This document shows positions 7,956-15,434 of a stretch of 18,905 bases of DNA, piece after piece. Each line of letters begins with the position of its first letter. The first letter of the stretch is position 1. Origin of the DNA: W2P13-069 sp963590525 (GTDB taxonomy: Bacteria > Actinomycetota > Coriobacteriia > Coriobacteriales > QAMH01); the NCBI GenBank assembly GCA_963590525.1, contig CAVAPV010000048.1:1-18905 (forward strand), read 5' to 3'. The notes beneath the pieces were generated by a model that had not been told where the DNA came from, made no database searches, and worked only from the letters and a program-made list of their open reading frames with translations. A program made the translations under genes and the position numbers.

Positions 7956-7990
7956 AAAGGGTTGCGGGACTTGCTCTCGCAACCCTTTTT
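7956..7990 (+). terminator. Intrinsic terminator after the CmpB-like gene
   Basis: An 11-bp stem, AAAGGGTTGCG (7956-7966) with CGCAACCCTTT (7978-7988), is followed by a T run to 7990. It lies 40 bases after the stop codon and ends the monocistronic transcript. Confidence 0.92.
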
Positions 7991-8042
7991 CATCGCCTTT
8001 ATCGCCGCGCCTCACCCCAGCACCCCGGCAAAAATCTCGCCC

Positions 8043-8070
8043 TTGACGAGCATGTCATAATGGGTCTAAT
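8043..8070 (+). promoter_or_regulatory. Promoter of the ABC exporter gene
   Basis: TTGACG (8043-8048) and TCTAAT (8065-8070) are separated by 16 bp on the plus strand. This gives a leader of about 35 bases before the ATG at 8112. The preceding terminator makes an independent promoter necessary. Confidence 0.6.
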
Positions 8071-8111
8071 CCACTGACAGATAACAAACGGGACGCCAAG
8101 AGAGGTGCGCC

Positions 8112-9902
8112 ATGGCATGCAACGCTAAAAAACAAAGCCTCACCCGCCGCACGCTGCATTACTACTGGCAGGTAACGCGCAAGCACCTGGGGCTCTTTAT
8201 CGCCTTGATGGTAGCCACGTTTTCCTACATCGCCCTTTTGTCCTACGGCAACCCCTACGTGATGAGCCTCATCGTGGACCGCGTGAGCGCAAGCCCTGTT
8301 GCCGCAGACCAGGTCATGAGCGTCTTTGCGTCCTACATCGGCGCGCTTTTGGCGATAAACATCGTTGGGCAGGCGGCAAGCAAGCTGCAGGACTACTTTC
8401 TCTACAAGCTTGAGATCGCCGTCAACTACGATCTGTCCACCATGTGCTTTGACGCGCTGTGCAACCAGTCTATGAGCTTTCACTCAAACCGCTTTGGCGG
8501 CACGCTGGTAAGCCAGACGAGCAAGTTCACAAGCGCCTACTCCCAGCTCATAGAGACACTCAACTGGCCCTTTACCGCCGTGTTCACCTCTATCGTTGCC
8601 ACCTGCGTCATCTTGCTGCCGCGCGTGCCGGTCTTTATCGCGATCCTCATGTGCATGCTGGTCGTCTACGCGGCGGTGTCCTACTACCTCTACAAGCGCA
8701 GCCTCAACCTCAACCAAGAGGCAGCAGGCGCGCAAAACCAGCTCTCCGGCGAGCTGTCAGACAGCGTGGCCAACATCCTGGCCGTCAAGACCTACGGGCG
8801 CGAGGATTACGAGCGCGGGCTGTTCAACCAGGCAAACCGCGAGGTCGTCAAGCGCGACTCCAAGCGCATGTGGGCAAGCCTCACACGCGGCATCATCACC
8901 GCCGCCATCACCATCGCCATCATGGGCGTCACCGCAGTCTTTATCAGCGGGGGCAACGCCTGGTTTGGCATCACGCCGGGCACGCTTGTGGTGATGTTTA
9001 CCTACACCTACAACATCACCAACCAATTCAACTTCATCAACGCCGGTCTGCAGCGCTTTAATCGCGCTTTTGGCGATGCAAGCGGCATGACCGCCGTGCT
9101 CGACGAGCCGCGCTTGGTGGCAGACGCACCCGATGCAAAAGACCTGCAGGTCACACGCGGCGACATCGCGTTTGAGGGCATCGGTTTTGCCTACACAGAC
9201 GGCAACACCACCACGCGCGTCTTTGACGACTTCAACCTCTCTATCTGCGCCGGGCAGCGCGTGGGTCTTGTGGGCATGAGCGGCAGCGGCAAGACGACGC
9301 TCACCAAGCTCTTGCTGCGCCTAAGCGACATCCAAGAGGGCGTCATCACCGTAGACGGGCAAGATATCTCAAAGATCACGCAGCAAAGCCTGCGCCGCCA
9401 GATAGCCTACGTGCCGCAGGAGCCGCTGCTGTTTCATCGCAGCGTGGCGCAAAACATCGCCTACGGGCGCCCCGATGCCACTATGGAGCAGATCCACGAG
9501 GCCGCACGCATGGCAAACGCCTTGGAGTTCATAGAGAGACTGCCGCAGGGCTTTGAGACCGTCACCGGCGAGCGCGGCGTCAAACTCTCCGGCGGCCAAC
9601 GCCAGCGCATCGCCATCGCACGCGCCATGCTCGCCGACTGCCCTGTGCTCGTGCTAGACGAGGCCACAAGCGCCCTGGACAGCCAAAGCGAGCATCTGGT
9701 GCAAGACGCGCTTGCCAAGCTCATGAGCGGGCGCACGTCGATCGTCGTGGCACACAGGCTCTCTACCGTGGCAAGCCTGGACCGCATCGTGGTGCTTGAA
9801 GACGGCCGCATCGTAGAAGACGGCACGCACGAGCAGCTAGTGGCTGCAGGCGGCGCCTACGCGCACCTGTGGGCACGCCAGACAGAAGCCACACAGGATT
9901 AG
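8112..9902 (+). CDS. ABC transporter, fused permease and ATP-binding protein (exporter type)
   Basis: This 596-residue half-transporter is of the type IV exporter (MsbA/LmrA/MdlB-like) class and would act as a dimer in the cytoplasmic membrane. The membrane domain spans about 25-310, with hydrophobic helices near 27-47, 70-90, 150-170, 172-192 and 258-300. The nucleotide-binding domain spans about 350-590: Walker A GMSGSGKTT at 388-396, Q-loop Q436, signature LSGGQRQR at 492-499, Walker B VLVLDE at 512-517 with catalytic E517, D-loop SALD and switch H548. All catalytic residues are present, so it can function as a homodimer. No second half-transporter lies nearby. AGAGG precedes the ATG by six bases. 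The substrate cannot be read from the sequence; drug, peptide or lipid export are all possible. Confidence 0.95.
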   Translation: MACNAKKQSLTRRTLHYYWQVTRKHLGLFIALMVATFSYIALLSYGNPYVMSLIVDRVSASPVAADQVMSVFASYIGALLAINIVGQAASKLQDYFLYKLEIAVNYDLSTMCFDALCNQSMSFHSNRFGGTLVSQTSKFTSAYSQLIETLNWPFTAVFTSIVATCVILLPRVPVFIAILMCMLVVYAAVSYYLYKRSLNLNQEAAGAQNQLSGELSDSVANILAVKTYGREDYERGLFNQANREVVKRDSKRMWASLTRGIITAAITIAIMGVTAVFISGGNAWFGITPGTLVVMFTYTYNITNQFNFINAGLQRFNRAFGDASGMTAVLDEPRLVADAPDAKDLQVTRGDIAFEGIGFAYTDGNTTTRVFDDFNLSICAGQRVGLVGMSGSGKTTLTKLLLRLSDIQEGVITVDGQDISKITQQSLRRQIAYVPQEPLLFHRSVAQNIAYGRPDATMEQIHEAARMANALEFIERLPQGFETVTGERGVKLSGGQRQRIAIARAMLADCPVLVLDEATSALDSQSEHLVQDALAKLMSGRTSIVVAHRLSTVASLDRIVVLEDGRIVEDGTHEQLVAAGGAYAHLWARQTEATQD

Positions 9903-9919
9903 AGGCCGCAGGTAACGCG

Positions 9920-9969
9920 ACGCTGCGTGGCCGTTAGCAGGCCGCAACGAGCGCACCGCAACGCAGCGT
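9920..9969. repeat. Perfect inverted repeat between convergent genes
   Basis: ACGCTGCGT (9920-9928) and ACGCAGCGT (9961-9969) form a perfect 9-bp stem with a 32-base loop between two convergent genes. No T run follows on either strand, so it is at best a weak or factor-assisted terminator. Confidence 0.45.
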
Positions 9970-9985
9970 AGCCGTAATGCAGCAG

Positions 9986-10915
9986 CTACTCTCCCACTAT
10001 CACCTTGAGGGCCGCTGGCTCCACCGCGATCTCGTAGCTGTCTGCGATATGTGGCTCGCCGTCGATCTGACACGGCGGGCGACTGTCAAAGCTCAGGCGC
10101 AAACGGCTCGCGCGATGCTGCTCGATGAGCTTGAAACCCGTGTGATGGCCGTTCTTGGCGCTTAAGAAGACCGTCGTGGCAAAGAGCGGGTTGACCGGCC
10201 CGTGTGCGATGCAGATGTCGAGCATGCCGTCTTGGATGCTCGCTTTGGGGCATATCGCAAAGCCTCCGCCGTAGGTGACGCCGTTTTGCACGGCGATGAG
10301 GATGTCGCGGCCGCTGTAGCTGCCCACGTCTTCTTGCGGGCCTTCTGATATCTCCAGCGTGTAGCTGTAGGTGTCCAAATGGTTGAAGAGCTGGTCGATA
10401 CCCTCTTGCAGGTAGAGCATGGTGCCGTGGCCGCCCGTCTTCTTGCGGCGCTCGACCGTTCCAAGCGCAATAGCCGCGTCCAGACCAAAGGAGATGGTCT
10501 GGGTAAAGTACTCGCCGTTGCAGCACCCGAGGTCTGCCTCTATCGTCTGGCCACGCAAGATCTGTGTCACGGCGGCGTCGACCTTGGTGCTCATCTTGAG
10601 CGTTCGCGCGTAGTCGTTACCCGACCCAACGGGGATCACACCCAACGCCGGGCGCGCCTCTTTGGGCAAGCGCATCAGCCCGCCTACAACCTCGTGGATG
10701 ATGCCATCGCCGCCCAAGGCAACGACCACGTCGTAATCTGCGCCCATAGCAGCGGCAAGCTGGGTGCCATGCCCCGCATGACGTGTGCGCACGACGTCTG
10801 GTCCTTGCCCGCAAGCCTTGCGGATATGCGCCTCTGCCTGGGTAGCGGCAAGCTCGCCCGCGCCGCTTTGAGCGGTGGGGTTGGCGATGATGAGCATGTT
10901 CTTTGCAGCATTCAT
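9986..10915 (-). CDS. Diacylglycerol kinase-type lipid kinase (DAGK catalytic domain, YegS/BmrU/DgkB family)
   Basis: This is a soluble or membrane-associated lipid kinase of 309 residues, the usual family length. The nucleotide-binding loop GGDGIIHEV at 68-76 and PVGSGNDYAR at 95-104 are the DAGK signatures. FGLDAAIA (143-150) and the C-terminal CQIDGEP (282-288) are also typical. The N-terminus LIIANPTAQSG fits the standard start of this fold. The likely reaction is ATP-dependent phosphorylation of diacylglycerol or a related lipid, feeding phospholipid recycling; exact substrate unknown. The ATG at 10915 is chosen because the longer frame to 11023 runs into the pheT terminator. No ribosome site precedes this ATG, but a TATACT -10 box ends seven bases before it, so the mRNA is probably leaderless. 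Confidence 0.9.
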   Translation of the reverse strand: MNAAKNMLIIANPTAQSGAGELAATQAEAHIRKACGQGPDVVRTRHAGHGTQLAAAMGADYDVVVALGGDGIIHEVVGGLMRLPKEARPALGVIPVGSGNDYARTLKMSTKVDAAVTQILRGQTIEADLGCCNGEYFTQTISFGLDAAIALGTVERRKKTGGHGTMLYLQEGIDQLFNHLDTYSYTLEISEGPQEDVGSYSGRDILIAVQNGVTYGGGFAICPKASIQDGMLDICIAHGPVNPLFATTVFLSAKNGHHTGFKLIEQHRASRLRLSFDSRPPCQIDGEPHIADSYEIAVEPAALKVIVGE

Positions 10916-10922
10916 AGGCGCA

Positions 10923-10950
10923 AGTATACGGCAGCCAACCGCAGCCAACG
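10923..10950 (-). promoter_or_regulatory. Leaderless promoter of the lipid kinase gene with tandem 10-bp repeats
   Basis: On the minus strand TATACT (10928-10923) lies seven bases before the ATG, so the predicted start point is at or beside the A of the start codon. There is no good -35. Two adjacent decamers, sharing GTTGGCTGC (10950-10941 and 10940-10931), occupy the place of the -35 and upstream spacer. They are in phase with one helical turn. Confidence 0.55.
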
Positions 10951-10971
10951 CCGGCGAGGCGCCGCTGCAGC

Positions 10972-11009
10972 AAAAAGGCGCGCCGCATGCAATCTGCGAC
11001 ACGCCCTTT
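10972..11009 (-). terminator. Intrinsic terminator of the pheS-pheT operon
   Basis: On the minus strand GGCGTGTCGCA (11005-10995), a 7-base loop, and TGCGGCGCGCC (10987-10977) form an 11-bp stem with two G-T pairs, followed by TTTTT (10976-10972). The stem can extend through flanking A/T bases. It lies about 75 bases after the pheT stop. Confidence 0.9.
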
Positions 11010-11079
11010 AAGCTTGCGTGCATAACGTCTGCCGATTATCGCCAACAGGCGCTAGCTTGCGATCTTTGGCTTTTAGCCC

Positions 11080-13524
11080 CTAGCCGCGGATCTCTCCACC
11101 GGTGGCGCCGGTGAGCTTTTTGACGACCTTGGCATGGGCCTTATCGACTTCCTCGCTGGTAAGCGTGCGATCGGCCGCGCGATAGCTCAAACGATATGCC
11201 ATGGACTTCTTGCCCAGGCCCACGCGGATGGGGTCGCGGTAGACGTCAAAGAGGCTCACGCTCTCGAGCAGCTGCTTGCCGGCGCTGGTGATGCACTGGA
11301 CGATGCGCTCGTTGGTCACGTCCTCGTCAACGACGATGGCCAGGTCCACCTCCACAGCCGGGAAGGTGGGCACGTCCACGTAGGGGCGTTGGTCGCTTGC
11401 AGCGCCCTGCAGAGCGCTTACCTCCAACTCGAAGGCCGCCACGGGTCCCTGCGCCTCGAATGCCGCGCAGGCCAGCGGATGAATCTCGCCGATCCAGCCC
11501 AAGACGCGGCCGCCAGAGAGCACCTCGGCCGCACGGCCCGGCTGCAGCCAGGGGGCGTCGTCTGCCTCAAGCGCACGGAAGCGCACCTTGCCCACGCACA
11601 GCTCGCGCAGGAGGTTTTCCACCGCTCCCTTGGCGTCAAAGAAGTCGAGTTCGACAGCCTCTTGGTTCCAGCCCGGGTTCACAAACGAGCCGCACATAAC
11701 GCCGGACAAAAGCATGCGCTCCTTGGGGTTCTTGCGGCCTTCTGCCGTGCCAAAGCACACGCCGCGTTCAAAGAGCTGGATGTTTTTGACGCCGCGGGCT
11801 TGGTTGTGGCCCACGCTGCGCATGAGGCCGGGGATGATGCTGCGGCGCAAGACGGCTTGCTCGCTGCTCATGGGGTTGATGATCTCCACTGCCTCGCCGC
11901 GGTCGCCCTGGGGCATGCGCAGGCGGTCGAGGTCTGCAGGGTCGACCAAAGAGTAGGTCATCGTCTCGTTAAGACCGCAGGCGCGCAGTGTGCGGCTCAT
12001 GAGCTCCAGACGTTCCTGCTCGAGGGTGCGGCCGCCGGCCTTGCTGGCTGCAGGCAGCGTCATAGGCACGCGATCCAGACCCCAGATGCGCACGATCTCC
12101 TCGTAGAGGTCGACCTCGCGAACAAGGTCCGGACGGAAGGTGGGCGCAAAGACGGTGATCTGCTCGTCGCCGGGCTTGCCCTCGATACGGCAACCCAGAT
12201 CGGTGAGGATAGTGATCTGCTCCTCATCCGTGATATCTGCGCCGATAAACTTGCGCAGACGGTCAGGACGCAAGGAGAGCTCGACTTCTTGGGCCTTGAC
12301 GGGATAGACGTCCACGACGCCTTGGCACACCGTGCCGCCGCTCACGCTTGCCATGAGGGCCGCGGCGATGGCGGAGTACTCGTCGCAGGTGCTTGCGTCC
12401 ACACCGCGCTCGTAGCGCAGGGATGCCTCGCTCACCAAGCCCAGGTTGCGGCTCGTGCGGCTCGTATGCGCGGTAGAGAAGGTCGCGCTCTCCAGCAACA
12501 CGTCAACCGTAGCGTCGGTGACCTCGGACTCAAGCCCGCCCATGACGCCTGCCAAGGCTACATCGGCGTTGCCGTCGGTGATCATCGCCATATCGCTCGT
12601 GAGCTCGCGCTCTGTACCGTCAAGCGTGGTGAACTTAGAGCCGTCTTGCGCTGCACGCACCACGACATGGCGCTTGCCGGCGGCATCGGGCGCAAAGGCG
12701 TTGAGATCAAAAGCATGCAGGGGCTGACCCAGCTCGAAGAGGATGTAGTTGGTCACATCGACGATGTTGTTGATGGAGCGGCAGCCCATGGCGGCCAAGC
12801 GCTCGACCATCCAGTCGGGAGACGGCCCCACCTTGACGCCGCGGATCACGCGGGCGGTGTAGCGCTGGCACAGCTCGTCGTCATCGATGGCAACGTCCAC
12901 GATGTCGCAGACGTCCTCGTCGTTTTGCGCGCCGGGCAGCTCGCAGGGAGCCTTGTAGCTCCAGGGCACGTGGTACATGGCGCCTACCTCGCGCGCAAAG
13001 CCCTTCATGCTCAGGCAGTCCGGGCGGTTGGGCGTGATCTCCAAATCCAGCACTTGGTCGCTTAAGCCCAGGTACTCTGCATACGGCATGCCAACGGGTG
13101 CGTCGGCAGCAAGCTCCAAGATGCCCTCGTGGTCGCTGCCCAAACCCAGCTCGCGGCTCGAGCACAGCATGCCGCAGCTCACCTGACCGCGCAGCTTGCT
13201 CTTCTTGATCTTGATGTCGCCGGGCAGCACCGCGCCGATGGTAGCCACGGCCACCTTGAGGCCCTCGCGGCAATTAGGGGCGCCGCATACGATCTGGACC
13301 GGCTCTGCGCCGTTGCCAAGGTCAACCGTGGTCACGTGCATATGGTCAGAGTCCGGATGGTCGACGCAGGTGAGCACATGGCCAACCACGACGCCGTCCA
13401 AGTTGGCGCCGACTTTCTCCAAGCCCTCTACACCCGTGCCGGTGAGGTCGAGCCTATCGCAAAAATCCTGCATAGAATCAGGGACGTCTACAAACTCCCC
13501 GAGCCATTTCATAGAAACGTGCAT
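11080..13524 (-). CDS. pheT: Phenylalanyl-tRNA synthetase beta subunit
   Basis: PheT is the large subunit of the (alpha-beta)2 synthetase that charges tRNA-Phe; it contributes tRNA binding and editing of Tyr-tRNA-Phe. The 814 residues are normal for the family. The N-terminus MHVSMKWLGEFVDV is typical. An EMAP/tRNA-binding OB domain follows at about 39-150 (GHVLTCVDHPDSDH, CGAPNCREG). The B3/B4 editing domain lies at about 210-385 (NNIVDVTNYILFELGQPLHAFD), the B5 domain at about 405-475, and a C-terminal ferredoxin-fold anticodon-binding domain at about 720-813. GGAG lies six bases before the chosen ATG; the frame extends 24 codons upstream without similarity. It follows pheS by 87 bases in the same transcript. 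Confidence 0.97.
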   Translation of the reverse strand: MHVSMKWLGEFVDVPDSMQDFCDRLDLTGTGVEGLEKVGANLDGVVVGHVLTCVDHPDSDHMHVTTVDLGNGAEPVQIVCGAPNCREGLKVAVATIGAVLPGDIKIKKSKLRGQVSCGMLCSSRELGLGSDHEGILELAADAPVGMPYAEYLGLSDQVLDLEITPNRPDCLSMKGFAREVGAMYHVPWSYKAPCELPGAQNDEDVCDIVDVAIDDDELCQRYTARVIRGVKVGPSPDWMVERLAAMGCRSINNIVDVTNYILFELGQPLHAFDLNAFAPDAAGKRHVVVRAAQDGSKFTTLDGTERELTSDMAMITDGNADVALAGVMGGLESEVTDATVDVLLESATFSTAHTSRTSRNLGLVSEASLRYERGVDASTCDEYSAIAAALMASVSGGTVCQGVVDVYPVKAQEVELSLRPDRLRKFIGADITDEEQITILTDLGCRIEGKPGDEQITVFAPTFRPDLVREVDLYEEIVRIWGLDRVPMTLPAASKAGGRTLEQERLELMSRTLRACGLNETMTYSLVDPADLDRLRMPQGDRGEAVEIINPMSSEQAVLRRSIIPGLMRSVGHNQARGVKNIQLFERGVCFGTAEGRKNPKERMLLSGVMCGSFVNPGWNQEAVELDFFDAKGAVENLLRELCVGKVRFRALEADDAPWLQPGRAAEVLSGGRVLGWIGEIHPLACAAFEAQGPVAAFELEVSALQGAASDQRPYVDVPTFPAVEVDLAIVVDEDVTNERIVQCITSAGKQLLESVSLFDVYRDPIRVGLGKKSMAYRLSYRAADRTLTSEEVDKAHAKVVKKLTGATGGEIRG

Positions 13525-13583
13525 GTTCACTCCAATCAAAACCCTGCAAAGAGGGCTGCGTGTCATCTGATGCCGTGTGTCAT

Positions 13584-13603
13584 GCCGCCAAGGCAAAGGC
13601 GGC
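13584..13603 (-). repeat. Intercistronic hairpin between pheS and pheT
   Basis: GCCGCC and GGCGGC arms (13584-13589, 13598-13603) form a 6-bp GC stem with an 8-base loop, just after the pheS stop. No T run follows, so it is not a clear terminator. It may affect mRNA stability or the relative expression of the two subunits. Confidence 0.4.
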
Positions 13604-13611
13604 CGGTACGG

Positions 13612-14673
13612 CTAGAACTGGCGCAAGAAGCGCATATCGCCTTCGAGCAGCATGCGCAGGTCCGGGACGTCGTACTTGAGGCAGGCCAAACGCTCTACGC
13701 CCACGCCAAAGGCAAAGCCGGAGTAGACCTCCGGGTCGATGTTGACATAGCCAAAGACGTTGGGGTCGACCATGCCGCAGCCCAAGATCTCGACCCAGCC
13801 GGTGTTCTTGCAAAAACGGCAGCCCTCGCCATGACAGATGCCGCAGGAGACGTCTGCTTCCAAAGACGGCTCAGTAAAGGGGAAGAAATGCGCCCTAAAG
13901 CGCGTCTTGCGCTGCTCGCCAAAGAAAGCCTTGATGAAGTAGTCCAGCGTGCCCTTGAGGTCGCCCAAGGTGATGTCCTTGTCCACGACCAGACCCTCGA
14001 TCTGATGGAACTGCGGCAGGTGGGAGGGGTCTGCCACATCGCGGCGGTAGACCTTGCCCGGAGAGATCATGTAGATAGGCGGCTCTTGCTCCTCCATAGT
14101 GTGCACCTGCGTGCCGGAGGTCTGGGTGCGCAGCAAGACGTCGGACTCGCCGCGGACGTTGGCCACATCGCCAGAGCGGTCGAGCACGTAGAAGGTGTCT
14201 TGCATAGAGCGGCTGGGATGGTCTGCCGGAGCGTTGAGCGCAGTGAAGTTGTAGAAGTCCGTCTCCACCTCGCGGCCGGGGATGATCTCGTAGCCGATGC
14301 CGGCAAAGATGTCTGACACCTCGCGGATGATGTGGTTGATCAAGTGCTCGGTGCCGATGGGCATGCTGCGGCCGGGCAGCGTCACGTCAACGGCGCTTGC
14401 AGCCATCTTGAGCTCGAGCTCTGCAGCCTTGAGCTGCGCCTTCTTGCTCTCGAGTGCCGCCTCCAAGGCATCGCGTACTTCGTTGGTGATCTTGCCGATG
14501 GCAGGGCGCTCCTCCTTGGGAAGGTCGCGCATGCTGCGCAGTGCAGCAGTCAGGCTACCCTTCTTGCCCAAGACGGCGATGCGGACATCTTCCAAGATGG
14601 AGCTGTTGTCCGCCGTCTCGATGCGGGCGAGGGTCGTCTCCCTCAGCTCGTCGAGCTCTTCTCTGAGACCCAT
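13612..14673 (-). CDS. pheS: Phenylalanyl-tRNA synthetase alpha subunit
   Basis: PheS carries the class II aminoacylation site for phenylalanine. The 353 residues are normal. A coiled-coil N-terminal arm (about 1-95) precedes the catalytic core. Visible motifs are HPSRSMQDTFY at 152-162, RTQTSGTQVHTM at 182-193, motif 2 region YRRDVADPSHLPQFHQIEG at 209-227, FFPFTEPSLE at 263-272 and motif 3 GFAFGVGVERLACLKY at 319-334. A four-cysteine knuckle, C277xxC280x4C285xxC288, lies between them; this variant is also seen in Firmicute PheS. AGGAGAG lies just before the ATG at 14673; the frame extends 17 codons upstream without support. It is first in the pheST operon and lies behind a T-box leader. Confidence 0.97.
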   Translation of the reverse strand: MGLREELDELRETTLARIETADNSSILEDVRIAVLGKKGSLTAALRSMRDLPKEERPAIGKITNEVRDALEAALESKKAQLKAAELELKMAASAVDVTLPGRSMPIGTEHLINHIIREVSDIFAGIGYEIIPGREVETDFYNFTALNAPADHPSRSMQDTFYVLDRSGDVANVRGESDVLLRTQTSGTQVHTMEEQEPPIYMISPGKVYRRDVADPSHLPQFHQIEGLVVDKDITLGDLKGTLDYFIKAFFGEQRKTRFRAHFFPFTEPSLEADVSCGICHGEGCRFCKNTGWVEILGCGMVDPNVFGYVNIDPEVYSGFAFGVGVERLACLKYDVPDLRMLLEGDMRFLRQF

Positions 14674-14740
14674 GTCTCTCCTTTCTGCCCAGCAAACGCA
14701 CCTACCAACGCGCGCCGGAACCAAATCTTTTGAGGGGAAT

Positions 14741-14774
14741 AAAAAATCCGCCCTCGCTTTGCAGACGAGGACGG
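14741..14774 (-). terminator. T-box leader terminator
   Basis: On the minus strand CCGTCCTCG (14774-14766) and CGAGGGCGG (14756-14748) form a 9-bp stem with one G-T pair, followed by ATTTTTT (14747-14741). It is the conditional terminator that competes with the T-box antiterminator. About 67 bases separate it from the pheS ATG. Confidence 0.9.
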
Positions 14775-15010
14775 AATCAAAGATGAATCCGCGGTACCAC
14801 CTCGGTTGACGCGCAGCAAGCGCGCCCGCTTATTGCACCCGATATCGCAGGGCAGACGGCCAGCCTACTTGCCATGAGAGCGCATGCTCCCAAGCTTTAA
14901 GCCGGCAGCTCCGGAGTGAATTCACGGCGCGGCGCCGAACCCTTCCAGCCTAGGGGTTCTCTCTGGCAGGCGCATGGCGTTTACCCATGACTGTCTCCAT
15001 CACAGCAATG
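14741..15010 (-). ncRNA. T-box riboswitch (tRNA-Phe sensing) leader of pheST
   Basis: On the minus strand the hallmark T-box sequence GGTGGTACCGCGG (14801-14789) precedes a terminator. The UGGN position reads UGGU, which would pair with a tRNA ending in A73-CCA, as in tRNA-Phe. Upstream, stem I shows AGAGAG (14964-14959) followed by a hairpin with the GGCTGGAA distal-loop motif. On the 3' side lies GAATTCACTCC, where the codon TTC (14920-14918) is the likely specifier for phenylalanine. Uncharged tRNA-Phe would stabilise the antiterminator and allow pheST transcription. The specifier call is inference from position and downstream genes; the T-box call itself is firm. Confidence 0.93.
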
Positions 15011-15016
15011 CCCACG

Positions 15017-15025
15017 AGTATAACA
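15017..15025 (-). promoter_or_regulatory. Extended -10 promoter of the pheST T-box leader
   Basis: TGTTATACT on the minus strand is an extended -10 element, with the same TATACT hexamer as the lipid kinase promoter. No consensus -35 is present. The start point would be near 15010, giving a leader of about 335 bases, a normal size for a T-box. Confidence 0.6.
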
Positions 15026-15097
15026 CCGCAGCAAAGCACATGGGCGCACGCTGCACCACGTAATCGTGGGCATAGGCCAAAGATTTGGGCAAAAGAT

Positions 15098-15174
15098 TAG
15101 ACCCGCTGCATTTAGAGGGGAGGAGGGCAGCGGGTCTAGCAAGGAGGGAGCAGTCTGGGCGACTGCATTTTTTT
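15098..15174 (+). ncRNA. Candidate structured small RNA ending in an intrinsic terminator
   Basis: A perfect 12-bp stem, TAGACCCGCTGC (15098-15109) with GCAGCGGGTCTA (15127-15138), encloses a purine-rich 17-base loop containing GGGGAGGAGG. A linker with AAGGAGGG follows. Then comes a terminator hairpin, GCAGTC (15150-15155) with GACTGC (15161-15166), and seven T residues (15168-15174) on the plus strand. Two smaller hairpins just upstream, CCACG-TAAT-CGTGG at 15056-15069 and one at about 15077-15088, may belong to it. No plus-strand gene exists for 5 kb upstream, so the terminator needs an unannotated transcript. The 5' end and promoter are not identified. The first hairpin is also followed by AATCTTTT on the minus strand and could end the CDF transcript there. 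I recognise no known RNA family. Confidence 0.5.
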
Positions 15175-15434
15175 GATCCGGCGTGAACCGAGTCAAGCTT
15201 TCCGAATCAACCGAACACCGGATTGAGGATTCCGTGTGTGTTGCGGTGATTAGGAGTATGCCTGTGAGCGGGGCAGATAACCAGATGTACGGGCAAAAGA
15301 CACAAATGCTGCGAGGCTTTGTAACCGCAGCGTCAAAAACGCCGCCAAAATATGAAGAAGCTGTGTTGCTCTTCACAAACGCTTCGTAAATGTTGCCGCA
15401 CGATGTCGCACACGTGAGCGCAGCGGACCCTCCC
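15175..15434. other. Intergenic stretch without a convincing gene
   Basis: This stretch looks less GC-rich than its neighbours. ATCCGG (15176-15181) and CCGGAT (15218-15223) form a distant inverted repeat. A 43-codon plus-strand frame starting at ATG 15258 has AGGAG only one base before it, too close for a normal ribosome site, and no recognisable protein. I see no clear terminator close to the CDF stop at 15435; the hairpin at 15098-15138 may serve. Confidence 0.5.

Noticed and set aside
8112..9902. Degenerate half of a heterodimeric ABC exporter
   Set aside because: Walker B glutamate, signature and switch histidine are all canonical and no second half-transporter is adjacent.
10916..11023. 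36-codon N-terminal extension of the lipid kinase
   Set aside because: It runs through the pheT terminator and the TATACT box; family proteins begin near the chosen ATG.
11134..13065. 643-codon plus-strand open frame
   Set aside because: It is antisense to pheT, whose motifs and domains are unambiguous; the translation is Ala/His/Val-rich low-information sequence typical of a GC-rich shadow frame.
15183..15389. 68-codon plus-strand frame (or 43 codons from ATG 15258)
   Set aside because: The GTG has no ribosome site; AGGAG is only one base from the internal ATG; no recognisable protein. A short real peptide is not fully excluded.
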